From: Ornithomonoglobus_A sp045649025
Lineage (GTDB): Bacteria; Bacillota; Clostridia; UBA1381
NCBI GenBank assembly: GCA_045649025.1
Contig: JAZRPB010000026.1
Location: 1 to 48,133 of the forward strand
DNA: 48,133 nucleotides
Direction of reading: 5' to 3'
Both the position numbers and the translations under genes were made by a program. Shown here one piece after another: positions 1 through 8,825 of this stretch (position 1 is the first letter of the stretch; every line of letters begins with the position of its first letter). The notes beneath the pieces were generated by a model. The model was not told the origin of the DNA. It did no database searches and saw nothing but the letters and a program-made list of their open reading frames with translations.

Positions 1-2
1 GA

Positions 3-758
3 GATTTATTAAATCAATGTGTTGGTGCAAACTACGGTATGCGTGATTTAGAGATCCCATTTTTTGGATTATTTGGTGCGTGTTCAACAATGGCAGAAAG
101 TCTGTCTTTGGGAAGTATGATTATTTCAGGTGACTATGCAAATTACGTATTATGCTCAACATCAAGTCATTTTTGCAGTGCTGAAAAGCAGTTCCGCAAT
201 CCGCTTGAATATGGCGGTCAACGCACTCCTTCTTCACAATGGACGGTAACAGGTGCAGGAAGTGCAGTGCTTGCAAAGGAGGGAAACGGTCCGCGTATTA
301 CACATATTACAACTGGCAAAGTGATAGATATGGGCATAACTGATGCAAATAATATGGGAGCAGCAATGGCACCTGCTGCAATAGATACGCTTATTACACA
401 CTTTGAGGATACAGGCAGAAAACCAGACTACTATGATTTGATTTTAACAGGCGACCTTGGAATTGTGGGTTCTAATATACTTTGTAAACTTATGATGGAG
501 GAAGGCTATAATATAGAAAATATACACGAGGATTGTGGAAAGCTCATTTTTGATATAAAAGAACAGGACGTGCACGCAGGTGGCAGCGGCTGTGGTTGCT
601 GTGGAAGTGTATTTTGTGGATATATCTACAAGGAAATGAAAAAAGGTACTTTTAAAAGGATATTGCTTATGGCAACAGGTGCACTTATGAACACAATGAG
701 CATACAACAGGGTGAAAGCATACCCTCGATTGCACACGCATTATCAATAGAAATTTAG
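3..758 (+). CDS. spoVAD: Stage V sporulation protein AD (3' part of gene)
   Basis: The reading frame is open from the left edge, so the N-terminus lies outside the window and about 251 C-terminal residues are visible. The protein has the thiolase-like fold typical of SpoVAD, with the stretch FGACSTMAESLSLG near the start and a glycine- and cysteine-rich segment GGSGCGCCGS late in the chain. SpoVAD belongs to the SpoVA inner-membrane complex that moves Ca-dipicolinate into the forespore and releases it at germination; in Bacillus it binds dipicolinate. An ATG at 39 is only an internal methionine, because conserved SpoVAD sequence continues upstream of it. The next gene, spoVAE, follows after 9 bp with its own ribosome site, as in the usual spoVAC-AD-AE order. 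The identification is firm; only the true start is missing. Confidence 0.93.
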   Translation, partial: DLLNQCVGANYGMRDLEIPFFGLFGACSTMAESLSLGSMIISGDYANYVLCSTSSHFCSAEKQFRNPLEYGGQRTPSSQWTVTGAGSAVLAKEGNGPRITHITTGKVIDMGITDANNMGAAMAPAAIDTLITHFEDTGRKPDYYDLILTGDLGIVGSNILCKLMMEEGYNIENIHEDCGKLIFDIKEQDVHAGGSGCGCCGSVFCGYIYKEMKKGTFKRILLMATGALMNTMSIQQGESIPSIAHALSIEI

Positions 759-767
759 GAGATAACT

Positions 768-1127
768 ATGGATTATATAAAAGCATTTACTGTTGGCGGA
801 ATTATATGTGTTATTGGACAGATACTGGTTGATAAAACAAAGCTTACACCAGGTAAAATATTGGTTTCATTTGTGGTTGCAGGCGTATTTTTAGAGCTTA
901 TAGGAGTATATGAGCATATTGTTCAGTTTGCAGGTGCAGGTGCCACTGTGCCTCTTACAGGCTTTGGATATTCACTATGTAAGGGTGTTCGTGAAACAAT
1001 AATGGAAGATGGTGCACTTGGAATTTTAACAGGCGGATTAAAGGCAACTGCAGGCGGAATAACCGCTGCTATTGCATTTGCATTTATTATGTCGCTTATA
1101 TTTAACTCAAAACCAAAAAATAAATAA
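768..1127 (+). CDS. spoVAE: Stage V sporulation protein AE (SpoVAEb type)
   Basis: A 119-residue, very hydrophobic protein with about four membrane segments. It starts MDYIKAFTVGGIICVIGQ and contains the conserved loop TVPLTGFGYSLCKGV. Size and motif match the SpoVAE(b) subunit of the dipicolinate channel, which acts with SpoVAC and SpoVAD in the forespore inner membrane. The start is supported by AGGAG about 8 bp upstream, overlapping the end region of spoVAD, so the two are co-transcribed. The operon probably depends on the forespore factor sigma-G, as in relatives, but its promoter lies outside the window. An intrinsic terminator follows at 1147. Confidence 0.92.
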   Translation: MDYIKAFTVGGIICVIGQILVDKTKLTPGKILVSFVVAGVFLELIGVYEHIVQFAGAGATVPLTGFGYSLCKGVRETIMEDGALGILTGGLKATAGGITAAIAFAFIMSLIFNSKPKNK

Positions 1128-1146
1128 AAATTCAGGGGATGTAAAA

Positions 1147-1179
1147 AAAAAGGCAATGTAAAATTTACACCGCCTTTTT
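1147..1179. terminator. Bidirectional intrinsic terminator between spoVAE and the activase gene
   Basis: AAAAAGGC pairs with GCCTTTTT, and an inner TGTAAA/TTTACA pairing extends the hairpin. There is an A-run on the left and a T-run on the right, so the structure can end both the rightward spoVA transcript and the leftward activase transcript. The two genes converge here. Confidence 0.8.
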
Positions 1180-1206
1180 GCTATGTTTTTGTATGCGTAA
1201 TCATTT

Positions 1207-4200
1207 CTATTGCTTTTGCAAATTTTCAAACGCAACTGCTATCATAAGCTTAATACGATTTATCTGATTAACCTCACTTGCACCTGGGTCGTAGTCGATA
1301 GCAACCACATTCGATTGCGGATACTGACGTCTTAACTCTTTTATCATACCCTTGCCTGTTACGTGATTTGGCAGACACGCAAATGGCTGAACGCAGGCAA
1401 TGTTTGGTACTCCGCTTTCGATAAGCTCTATCATCTCACCTGTTAAGAACCAACCCTCACCTGCAAAGTGACCAAGCTGAAGAACATTTTGTGCCCTTTC
1501 GGCAATTTCTTTAATGGGTTTTGGTGCTCTGTCGGCAAATTTAGGGTTACTTGTAAGCATTTTAGTCATATGCTTTCTGTAGCTTTCAACACCCCATATT
1601 CCAAGATTACAAAGTGTGGCCGACATAGATTTGGCACCAAGGTTTTCCTTTTTGAAATTGGAGTTATACAAGCAATATAGCATAAAGTCGGCAAGTCCTG
1701 GCATTACTGCCTCACCGCCCTCTTCTTCAATAACATCTATAATGTTGTTATTTGCATCGGGATGGAACTTAACTAAAATTTCACCCACAACACCAACTCT
1801 CGGCTTAATTTGGCTCATATCGACAGGAATAGCGTCAAAATCGGCTATCATTTCATCAATAATCCTCTTAAGCTTTGTTTCTTTACGGTTTGATGTTGCA
1901 ATATCTCTGTATAATCGTTTTAGCCACTTATCATAAACTTTATTTGTCTGTCCTTTATTTATTTCATACGGACGCACACGCAAGGTAAGTGTTAGTAACA
2001 AATCCCCCCACGTACACGCCTTAACAAGACCATCAACAAGCTTTGGTGTTAATTTAAAGCCAGGGTTACCTTCTAAACCCGAAATATTTAACGATATTAC
2101 AGGCACATATCCATAACCCGCCTCTTTTAGCGCTTTCCTTAAGAAAGCAATGTAGTTTGTGGCTCTGCAGCCGCCGCCTGTCTGCGTAATCATAACGGAT
2201 GTGTTTCTTGCATCCACCTTACCGCTTTCAAAGGCATTTATAAGCTGACCTGTAACAATAATAGACGGATAACACGCATCGTTATTTACACTCTTTAGCC
2301 CTGCTTCAACGTCCTCGGGAGTAACATGCTCCAAAAGTGCTGCTTTATAGCCATTAGCTCTTAAAACTGCCTCAAACATTCCAAAATGAGTAGGGCTCAT
2401 TTGCGGGAATATTATTGTGTGCTTTTCCTTTTCCTCGGCAGTGAATTTAACTCTGTTTATAGTGTAATCCTCTATTTTTTTAGGAATAAAGTTGTTGTTA
2501 TCTCGTTCGTTAACTGCCGCCTTTAAGGAACGTACTCTTATTCTTGCAGTACCAAGATTTGATACCTCGTCAATTTTTAGTGTTGTGTATATCTTTTCTC
2601 TCGACTGTAAAATTTCCTGCACCTGATCGGTTGTTACGGCATCAAGACCGCAACCGAATGAATTTAACTGTATTAAATCAAGATTATTTTCCTTTATAAC
2701 CTTTGCAGAGGCTTCATATAATCTTGTGTGGTATGCCCATTGGTCAACAACTCTTATATCTCTCTTAAGATGTCCTAAATGAGCCACACTATCCTCCGTA
2801 AGCACCGCAAAACCGAGCGAGGTTATCATTTCGGGAATGCCGTGATTGATTTCAGGGTCAATGTGATACGGTCTGCCTGCAAGCACAATACCGCGATTGC
2901 CTGTTTTATTCAGCCAATTAATTGTTTCTTCGCCCTTTTTACGAATATCATTTTTGTAGTTTTTAAGCTCATCAAAAGCTTTATTGCCTGCCTCATCAAT
3001 CTGCTCCTTTGTGAAGCCATAGTCTTTTAGTGCCTTCATCATCTGACGGTTAAATGATGTTCTGTTAGCAAGGTTAACAAAGGGATATATAAACTTTATT
3101 TCACGTTTTCTTACAACATCCATATTGTTGTATATAACCTCGGGATATGATGTAACCATAGGACAGTTAAAGTGATTTCCCGCATCGGAATACTCTATCT
3201 GCTCATATGGTATACACGGATAAAATATTGTTTTAATTCCCTTGTCTATTAAATCCTGAATATGACCATGCACAAGCTTTGCAGGGTAGCACGCACTTTC
3301 ACTTGGTATAGAATCTATACCCTTTTCATATATTGCGTGTGTGCTTCTTGAAGATATCTTAACCTCAAAGCCAAGCTCTGTGAAGAACGTGTGCCACAGT
3401 GGATAGTTTTCATACATATTAAGAACTCGTGGCAACCCAATAACACCCATAGGTGCGTCCTTTTTCGACTTATAGGCAAAAACACGTCTGTATTTATAAT
3501 CAAATAAATCAGGAAGCTTATTTTTACTCTTTTCAATTCCAGCTCCTCTTTCACATCTGTTACCTGAAACAAATTTTGCTCCATCTCCAAATGATGTGAT
3601 TGTAAGCTGACAGTGGTTATTGCAGCCCTCACAACGTGACAGCTCGGTATTAAAAGCAAAATCATCAAGCTCATCCTCACGAAGTATATCGCAGGGAGTG
3701 CCACTATATCTGTCCTTTGCAATAAGTGCACAACCAAATGCACCCATAATTCCCGCAATATCAGGTCTTATAGCTTCCTTTTCCGTTAAAAGCTCAAAGC
3801 AACGAAGTATTGCATTGTTATTGAATGTGCCGCCCTGAACAACTATTTTTTCACCCATAAGCGATGTATCACGCATTTTTATAACCTTGTATAGTGCATT
3901 TCTTATAACGGAATATGAAAGTCCTGCACTTATATCGCCAACCGTTGCACCCTCTTTTTGTGCCTGTTTAACACGTGAATTCATAAAGACAGTGCAGCGT
4001 GTGCCCAAATCAACAGGAGATGCTGCTTCAAGTGCCGCTTGTGCAAATTCTTCTGTTTCCATTCCAAGCGACTGTGCAAAGGTCTGTATAAATGAGCCAC
4101 ATCCTGATGAGCACGCCTCGTTAAGCATAATAGAGTCTATTACGCCGTCCTTTATTTTCATACACTTCATATCCTGTCCGCCAATGTCGATAATAAAGTC

Positions 4201-5448
4201 GACACCAGGCAGAAAATAGTTTGCCGCCTTATAGTGTGCAATAGTTTCTATTTCACCCTCATTTATGCGAAATGCTGTTTTTAAAAGCAATTCACCATAG
4301 CCTGTTGTACAGGCATTTGCTATGTATGCATCATCGGGGAGTTTTGAATATAACTCTCTTAAAATTTCTATTCCCCTGTTTATTGGCGAGCCTTCATTCT
4401 TTCCGTAGTATGTATATAAAATATCACAATTTTCATCTATTAACGCCGCTTTAATTGTGGTAGAGCCAACATCAAGGCCGAGATAGAGTGCACCCTTTGC
4501 CTTGGATATATCACCACGGCTTGCAACATCTTTACTGTGACGGTCAAAAAACTCACGTTTTTCTTCTTCGTCTAAAAATAACGGACGTATTCTTGTTATT
4601 TCAGTTTCAACCTCTTTTGCATTCTCTATCTTATTTTTGAGGTCACACATAGTTATAGCAGTGTCATCACTCATAAGTGCCGCACCGATTGCCACAAAAA
4701 TTTGTGCATTTTCAGGTGTGTTAAACGATGTTGCATTTTCTTTTAGCATTTCCTCGAACTGCTTACGGAGTTGAGGCAAGAAGTGCAACGGACCGCCTAA
4801 AAATACTATATTCCCCTTAATTGGTCTGCCCTGTGCAAGACCGCTTATTGTTTGTGTTACAACTGCTTGTAAAATTGATGCCGCAATATTTTCCTTTGCC
4901 GCACCCTCATTCAAAAGGGGTTGAACATCTGATTTTGCAAACACTCCGCAGCGTGCCGCAATGGGATATATTGTGTCGTGATTTTGGGCTAGCTCATTAA
5001 GACCATCGGCATCTGTTTTTAAAAGAATTGCCATCTGGTCTATAAACGAGCCTGTGCCGCCTGCACAGGTACCATTCATTCTCTGCTCAAGTCCGCCTGT
5101 GAGATACAATATTTTTGCATCCTCACCGCCAAGCTCTATAACAACATCTGTTTTAGGTAAAAATTTCTGTATTGCTGTTTTATTTGCTATAACCTCCTGA
5201 ACAAACGGAAGCTCTAATGTGCTAGACAATAAAAGACCGCCCGAGCCTGTTATAACAACAGAAAACGGCTCGTCACCAACAATAGTTGACACCTCGCCAA
5301 ATAATCCTTTTACTGTATTTCTTATATCTGAAAAATGTCTGCGATATTGGGCAAATAGTATTTTATCGTTGTTATCTATCAACACCAATTTTACAGTTGT
5401 TGAGCCAACGTCTATGCCCATATGAAGTTTACAACTTGTGTTTTTCAT
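1207..5448 (-). CDS. Giant 2-hydroxyacyl-CoA dehydratase activase-type protein (duplicated ATPase plus dehydratase-like region)
   Basis: 1413 residues. There are two consecutive BadF/BadG/HgdC-type ATPase modules: the first begins at GIDVGSTTVK (about residue 11) and the second at GLDVGSTTIK (about residue 323). Each has the paired cysteines that in HgdC bind a bridging [4Fe-4S] cluster: NGTCAGGTGSF and ARCGVFAKSD in the first, NEACSSGCGSF and GTRCTVFMNS in the second. A DUF2229-like region follows (about 660-890, with SESACYPAKLVHGH), then a long C-terminal part with conserved cysteines (NNDACYPS, TGGGCRATNY) resembling HgdB-type dehydratase subunits. HgdC proteins drive an electron into dehydratases at the cost of ATP. 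This large fused form is widespread in Clostridia, but its substrate is unknown to me. It stands alone with its own promoter and no dehydratase genes beside it. No strong ribosome site is seen before the ATG; HMGIDVGST starts too late to be the likely alternative. Confidence 0.88.
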   Translation of the reverse strand: MKNTSCKLHMGIDVGSTTVKLVLIDNNDKILFAQYRRHFSDIRNTVKGLFGEVSTIVGDEPFSVVITGSGGLLLSSTLELPFVQEVIANKTAIQKFLPKTDVVIELGGEDAKILYLTGGLEQRMNGTCAGGTGSFIDQMAILLKTDADGLNELAQNHDTIYPIAARCGVFAKSDVQPLLNEGAAKENIAASILQAVVTQTISGLAQGRPIKGNIVFLGGPLHFLPQLRKQFEEMLKENATSFNTPENAQIFVAIGAALMSDDTAITMCDLKNKIENAKEVETEITRIRPLFLDEEEKREFFDRHSKDVASRGDISKAKGALYLGLDVGSTTIKAALIDENCDILYTYYGKNEGSPINRGIEILRELYSKLPDDAYIANACTTGYGELLLKTAFRINEGEIETIAHYKAANYFLPGVDFIIDIGGQDMKCMKIKDGVIDSIMLNEACSSGCGSFIQTFAQSLGMETEEFAQAALEAASPVDLGTRCTVFMNSRVKQAQKEGATVGDISAGLSYSVIRNALYKVIKMRDTSLMGEKIVVQGGTFNNNAILRCFELLTEKEAIRPDIAGIMGAFGCALIAKDRYSGTPCDILREDELDDFAFNTELSRCEGCNNHCQLTITSFGDGAKFVSGNRCERGAGIEKSKNKLPDLFDYKYRRVFAYKSKKDAPMGVIGLPRVLNMYENYPLWHTFFTELGFEVKISSRSTHAIYEKGIDSIPSESACYPAKLVHGHIQDLIDKGIKTIFYPCIPYEQIEYSDAGNHFNCPMVTSYPEVIYNNMDVVRKREIKFIYPFVNLANRTSFNRQMMKALKDYGFTKEQIDEAGNKAFDELKNYKNDIRKKGEETINWLNKTGNRGIVLAGRPYHIDPEINHGIPEMITSLGFAVLTEDSVAHLGHLKRDIRVVDQWAYHTRLYEASAKVIKENNLDLIQLNSFGCGLDAVTTDQVQEILQSREKIYTTLKIDEVSNLGTARIRVRSLKAAVNERDNNNFIPKKIEDYTINRVKFTAEEKEKHTIIFPQMSPTHFGMFEAVLRANGYKAALLEHVTPEDVEAGLKSVNNDACYPSIIVTGQLINAFESGKVDARNTSVMITQTGGGCRATNYIAFLRKALKEAGYGYVPVISLNISGLEGNPGFKLTPKLVDGLVKACTWGDLLLTLTLRVRPYEINKGQTNKVYDKWLKRLYRDIATSNRKETKLKRIIDEMIADFDAIPVDMSQIKPRVGVVGEILVKFHPDANNNIIDVIEEEGGEAVMPGLADFMLYCLYNSNFKKENLGAKSMSATLCNLGIWGVESYRKHMTKMLTSNPKFADRAPKPIKEIAERAQNVLQLGHFAGEGWFLTGEMIELIESGVPNIACVQPFACLPNHVTGKGMIKELRRQYPQSNVVAIDYDPGASEVNQINRIKLMIAVAFENLQKQ

Positions 5449-5533
5449 ACATTCTACCCGCTTTCACATTCTGTTTATGTAGTTAATATATAAATGACAA
5501 TAACCGCCCATTAAAACATATTATACCAGTATA

Positions 5534-5562
5534 ATTATATACCTTTAATTTTAAATAGTCAA
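5534..5562 (-). promoter_or_regulatory. Sigma-A promoter of the activase gene
   Basis: On the minus strand, TTGACT (-35, 5557-5562) and TATAAT (-10, 5534-5539) are separated by exactly 17 bp. It points to the activase start at 5448, leaving a leader of roughly 80 nt. It diverges from the icd promoter. Confidence 0.75.
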
Positions 5563-5594
5563 TGAAATATTTTTGTCTTTTTTGTTAAATTTTT

Positions 5595-5614
5595 TTTACA
5601 CAGCGGTGTGTAAA
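5595..5614. promoter_or_regulatory. Perfect palindrome, candidate operator between divergent promoters
   Basis: TTTACACA, four bases GCGG, then TGTGTAAA form a perfect 8+8 inverted repeat. It lies 13 bp upstream of the icd -35 box and about 32 bp upstream of the activase -35 box. The arrangement fits a dimeric regulator controlling one or both genes. It matches no operator I recognise with confidence; it is not the Rex or LexA consensus. Confidence 0.55.
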
Positions 5615-5627
5615 TTCCCTTGCATAG

Positions 5628-5656
5628 TTGACAAATTCTATAAAATATGATAATAT
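5628..5656 (+). promoter_or_regulatory. Sigma-A promoter of the icd-dxs-tlyA-ispE unit
   Basis: TTGACA (5628-5633) and TAATAT (5651-5656) with a 17-bp spacer. The icd start codon at 5741 follows after a leader of about 80 nt that carries GGAGG about 10 bp before the ATG. Confidence 0.72.
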
Positions 5657-5740
5657 ATAAGGTGGTTTAGTGGGGTCTTTTTAAGACTTAAATTCCGCTT
5701 AAAATTAAGATAATATAATTTCATTGGAGGTATACAAAAA

Positions 5741-6952
5741 ATGAGCAAAATTCAAATGACAACACCGCTTGTTGAAATGGACGGCGACGAGATGACAAGA
5801 GTTATCTGGAAAATGATTAAGGATATTTTAATTAATCCATACGTAGATTTAAAGACAGAGTACTACGATTTAGGTCTTGAATACAGAAACGAAACAAACG
5901 ATCAGGTAACAATAGACAGTGCCGAGGCAACAAAAAAATATGGTGTTGCAGTTAAGTGTGCAACAATCACTCCAAATGCCGCAAGAATGGGCGAATATAA
6001 CCTAAAAGAAATGTGGAAGTCACCAAACGGAACAATAAGAGCCGCACTCGACGGAACGGTTTTTAGAACTCCTATTCTTGTTAAGGGTATTACTCCCTAT
6101 ATTCCAACCTGGACAAAGCCTATAACAATTGCACGTCACGCATACGGAGATGTATATAAAAATGTTGAAATGCAGGTTGAGGCAGGCTCAAAGGCAGAGC
6201 TTGTTTGCACTGCTCCCGACGGAACCATAACAAAGGAAACAATCCTTGAATTTAAAAATTCAGGTATAATACAAGGCTTACACAACAAGGACGAATCGAT
6301 TGAATCATTTGCAAGAGCTTGCTTTAACTATGCACTTGATATGAAGCAGGATGTATGGTTTGCAACAAAGGATACAATTTCAAAAAAATATGACCACAGA
6401 TTTAAGGATATCTTTGCCGAAATTTACGAGAACGAATACAAGGAAAAATTTGAAAGAGCAGGCATTGAATATTTCTACACATTAATAGACGATGCAGTTG
6501 CAAGAGTTATACGTTCAGAGGGTGGATATATATGGGCTTGCAAAAACTATGATGGCGACGTTATGTCGGATATGGTTGCAACAGCCTATGGCTCACTTGC
6601 TATGATGACATCTGTTTTAGTGTCCCCCGACGGCTTATACGAATATGAGGCTGCACACGGAACAGTACAACGTCACTACTACAAGCATTTAAAGGGTGAA
6701 GCAACATCAACCAACTCGGTTGCAACAATATTTGCGTGGTCGGGTGCATTAAGAAAAAGAGGCGAATTAGATAATCTTGCAGACCTTGTTCGCTTTGCAG
6801 ATAATCTTGAAAAGGCAACAATCACAACAATAGAAAATGGTATTATGACAGGCGATTTGGAGCTTCTTTCTACCCTACCCAACAAGAAAAAGGTTGATAC
6901 AGAAGGCTTCCTTGTGGCAGTAAACGAAACACTTAAGGCACTAATGCAATAA
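5741..6952 (+). CDS. icd: NADP-dependent isocitrate dehydrogenase, homodimeric (eukaryote-like) type
   Basis: 403 residues, the usual length for the type II IDH subfamily that includes the mitochondrial and cytosolic eukaryotic enzymes, and unlike E. coli Icd. Family signatures are PLVEMDGDEMTRVIWK at the N-terminus, the substrate-loop region KSPNGTIRAALDGTVFR, and EAAHGTVQRHYYKH near the C-terminus. It oxidatively decarboxylates isocitrate to 2-oxoglutarate with NADP+. In an anaerobe this is the oxidative arm of a partial TCA cycle that feeds glutamate synthesis; citrate synthase lies at 12714. A GGAGG ribosome site supports the start. The gene leads a six-gene transcription unit, with dxs 25 bp downstream. 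Confidence 0.95.
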   Translation: MSKIQMTTPLVEMDGDEMTRVIWKMIKDILINPYVDLKTEYYDLGLEYRNETNDQVTIDSAEATKKYGVAVKCATITPNAARMGEYNLKEMWKSPNGTIRAALDGTVFRTPILVKGITPYIPTWTKPITIARHAYGDVYKNVEMQVEAGSKAELVCTAPDGTITKETILEFKNSGIIQGLHNKDESIESFARACFNYALDMKQDVWFATKDTISKKYDHRFKDIFAEIYENEYKEKFERAGIEYFYTLIDDAVARVIRSEGGYIWACKNYDGDVMSDMVATAYGSLAMMTSVLVSPDGLYEYEAAHGTVQRHYYKHLKGEATSTNSVATIFAWSGALRKRGELDNLADLVRFADNLEKATITTIENGIMTGDLELLSTLPNKKKVDTEGFLVAVNETLKALMQ

Positions 6953-6977
6953 TTAAATTTAGAAATCGGTGACACTG

Positions 6978-8819
6978 ATGAATATTTTAGAGTTAATTAA
7001 CTCGCCAGAGGATCTTAAATCCCTCGGTATTGATGAATTAAAACAGTTATGCGATGAAATAAGAGAATTTCTTGTTGACAGTGTTTCGCAAACAGGCGGA
7101 CACTTGGCATCAAATCTTGGAGTGGTTGAGCTTACGGTGGCTTTCCATAAGGTTTTTAACACACCAAAGGACAAGCTTGTTTTTGATGTTGGGCATCAAT
7201 CCTATGTGCATAAAATCTTAACAGGACGTAAAGATAAGTTTAACACACTCCGTCAATTTGGCGGTCTTTCAGGATTTCCAAAAACAAGCGAGAGTGAGTA
7301 TGACCATTTTAACACAGGTCATTCCTCAACTTCAATTTCAGCCGCATTGGGTATGGCACGTGCCAGAGATATAAAGGGTGAGGACTACACAGTTGCCGCC
7401 CTTTTTGGCGATGGTGCTCTAACAGGCGGAATGATGTTTGAGGCAATGAACGATGTTGGACACAGCAAAACTCCGCTTATACTTATATTAAACGATAATA
7501 ATATGTCAATATCGCAAAATGTGGGTGCAGTATCGAGACATTTAAGAAAAATAAGAATTTCACCATCATATTTTAAGTCCAAGCACGCAGTTGAGAACTT
7601 TTTAGGTAAATTCCCTGTTGTTGGGAAAGGCATAAGCAACGCCCTGAAATTTGCAAAAAGGCAAATACGCAAGGTTGTGTTACCAACAACACTTTTTGAA
7701 GAATTTGGTTTTACTTATATCGGACTTATTGACGGTCACGACATTGAAGCCGTTATATCGTGCTTTGAATATGCAAAAAGTATTAAAAAACCGATTATTA
7801 TACACGCAATAACAAAGAAAGGCAAAGGTTTTGCACCCGCCGAAAATAATCCGACAAAATTCCACGGACTTGGAAAATTTAATAAGACAACAGGCGAAAC
7901 TGCCCCCTCACGTGAAAGCTACAGTGATGTTTTTGGAAAAACTCTTTGCAATATGGCAAAGGAAAATAAAAACATTGTGGCAATAACAGGTGCAATGCCC
8001 GCAGGTACAGGCTTATGTGATTTTCAAAAGCTATATCCAAAGCAGTTTTTTGATGTTGGCATTGCAGAGGAACACGCAGTAACAATGGCGGCAGGTATGG
8101 CAACACAGGGCTTAATTCCTGTTGTACCGCTATACTCCACCTTTCTGCAACGTGCCTACGACCAAACCCTGCACGATGTATGTCTGCAAAATTTACACGT
8201 TGTATTACCCATCGACAGAGCAGGTATTGTTGGTGCAGACGGCGAAACACATCAGGGCGTGTATGATATTTCATATCTTTCACATATGCCCAATATGAGT
8301 ATTTTATCTCCCTCAAGCTTTAAAATGTTAGAGCAAATGATGGATTATGCAATAAATGTGCACAACGCACCAATAGCAATACGTTACCCAAGAGGCTATG
8401 TACAAAGCAGTGTTGATGGCGGCTTTGTATTTGGCAAGGCTAACATATTAAATTCAGGCAGTGACATTTCAATTTTTGTAACAGGCAGAATGACTATGCG
8501 TGCTTTTGAGGTTATGGAAATGCTTAATATAAGCTGTGAAATTATAGAGCTTCCCACAATTAAGCCATTGGATAAAGAAGCAATACTTAACAGTGCACAA
8601 AAAACAAAAAATGTTATAACAATAGAGGATAATGTAAAATCGGGCGGTATGGGCGAAGCAATTGCAACGCTTCTTTTAGAAAATGGAATAAATGCAAAAT
8701 TTAAAGCATTTGCACTTCCCGATACACCCATTACTCACGGCACAACAGACGAACTTGATAAGCACTTCGGGCTTGACACAGCAAGCATTGTGCGATATAT
8801 AAACGAAATGAGTGTGTAA
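6978..8819 (+). CDS. dxs: 1-deoxy-D-xylulose-5-phosphate synthase
   Basis: About 613 residues. It carries the thiamine-diphosphate motif GDGALTGG through NDNNMSIS, the early GHLASNLGVVELTVA segment and the transketolase-type LPIDRAGIVGADGETHQG segment of DXS. It condenses pyruvate and glyceraldehyde 3-phosphate in the first step of the MEP isoprenoid pathway. I place the start at the ATG at 6978, preceded by GGTGA at a 5-bp gap, rather than at the in-frame GTG at 6969, which overlaps that ribosome site. The pathway enzyme IspE is two genes downstream, so the unit supplies isoprenoid precursors. Confidence 0.95.
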   Translation: MNILELINSPEDLKSLGIDELKQLCDEIREFLVDSVSQTGGHLASNLGVVELTVAFHKVFNTPKDKLVFDVGHQSYVHKILTGRKDKFNTLRQFGGLSGFPKTSESEYDHFNTGHSSTSISAALGMARARDIKGEDYTVAALFGDGALTGGMMFEAMNDVGHSKTPLILILNDNNMSISQNVGAVSRHLRKIRISPSYFKSKHAVENFLGKFPVVGKGISNALKFAKRQIRKVVLPTTLFEEFGFTYIGLIDGHDIEAVISCFEYAKSIKKPIIIHAITKKGKGFAPAENNPTKFHGLGKFNKTTGETAPSRESYSDVFGKTLCNMAKENKNIVAITGAMPAGTGLCDFQKLYPKQFFDVGIAEEHAVTMAAGMATQGLIPVVPLYSTFLQRAYDQTLHDVCLQNLHVVLPIDRAGIVGADGETHQGVYDISYLSHMPNMSILSPSSFKMLEQMMDYAINVHNAPIAIRYPRGYVQSSVDGGFVFGKANILNSGSDISIFVTGRMTMRAFEVMEMLNISCEIIELPTIKPLDKEAILNSAQKTKNVITIEDNVKSGGMGEAIATLLLENGINAKFKAFALPDTPITHGTTDELDKHFGLDTASIVRYINEMSV

Positions 8820-8825
8820 AACTAT

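Noticed and set aside
3315..3758. 147-codon frame on the same strand as the activase
   Set aside because: It lies wholly inside the conserved activase gene in another frame, with low-complexity, non-conserved sequence.
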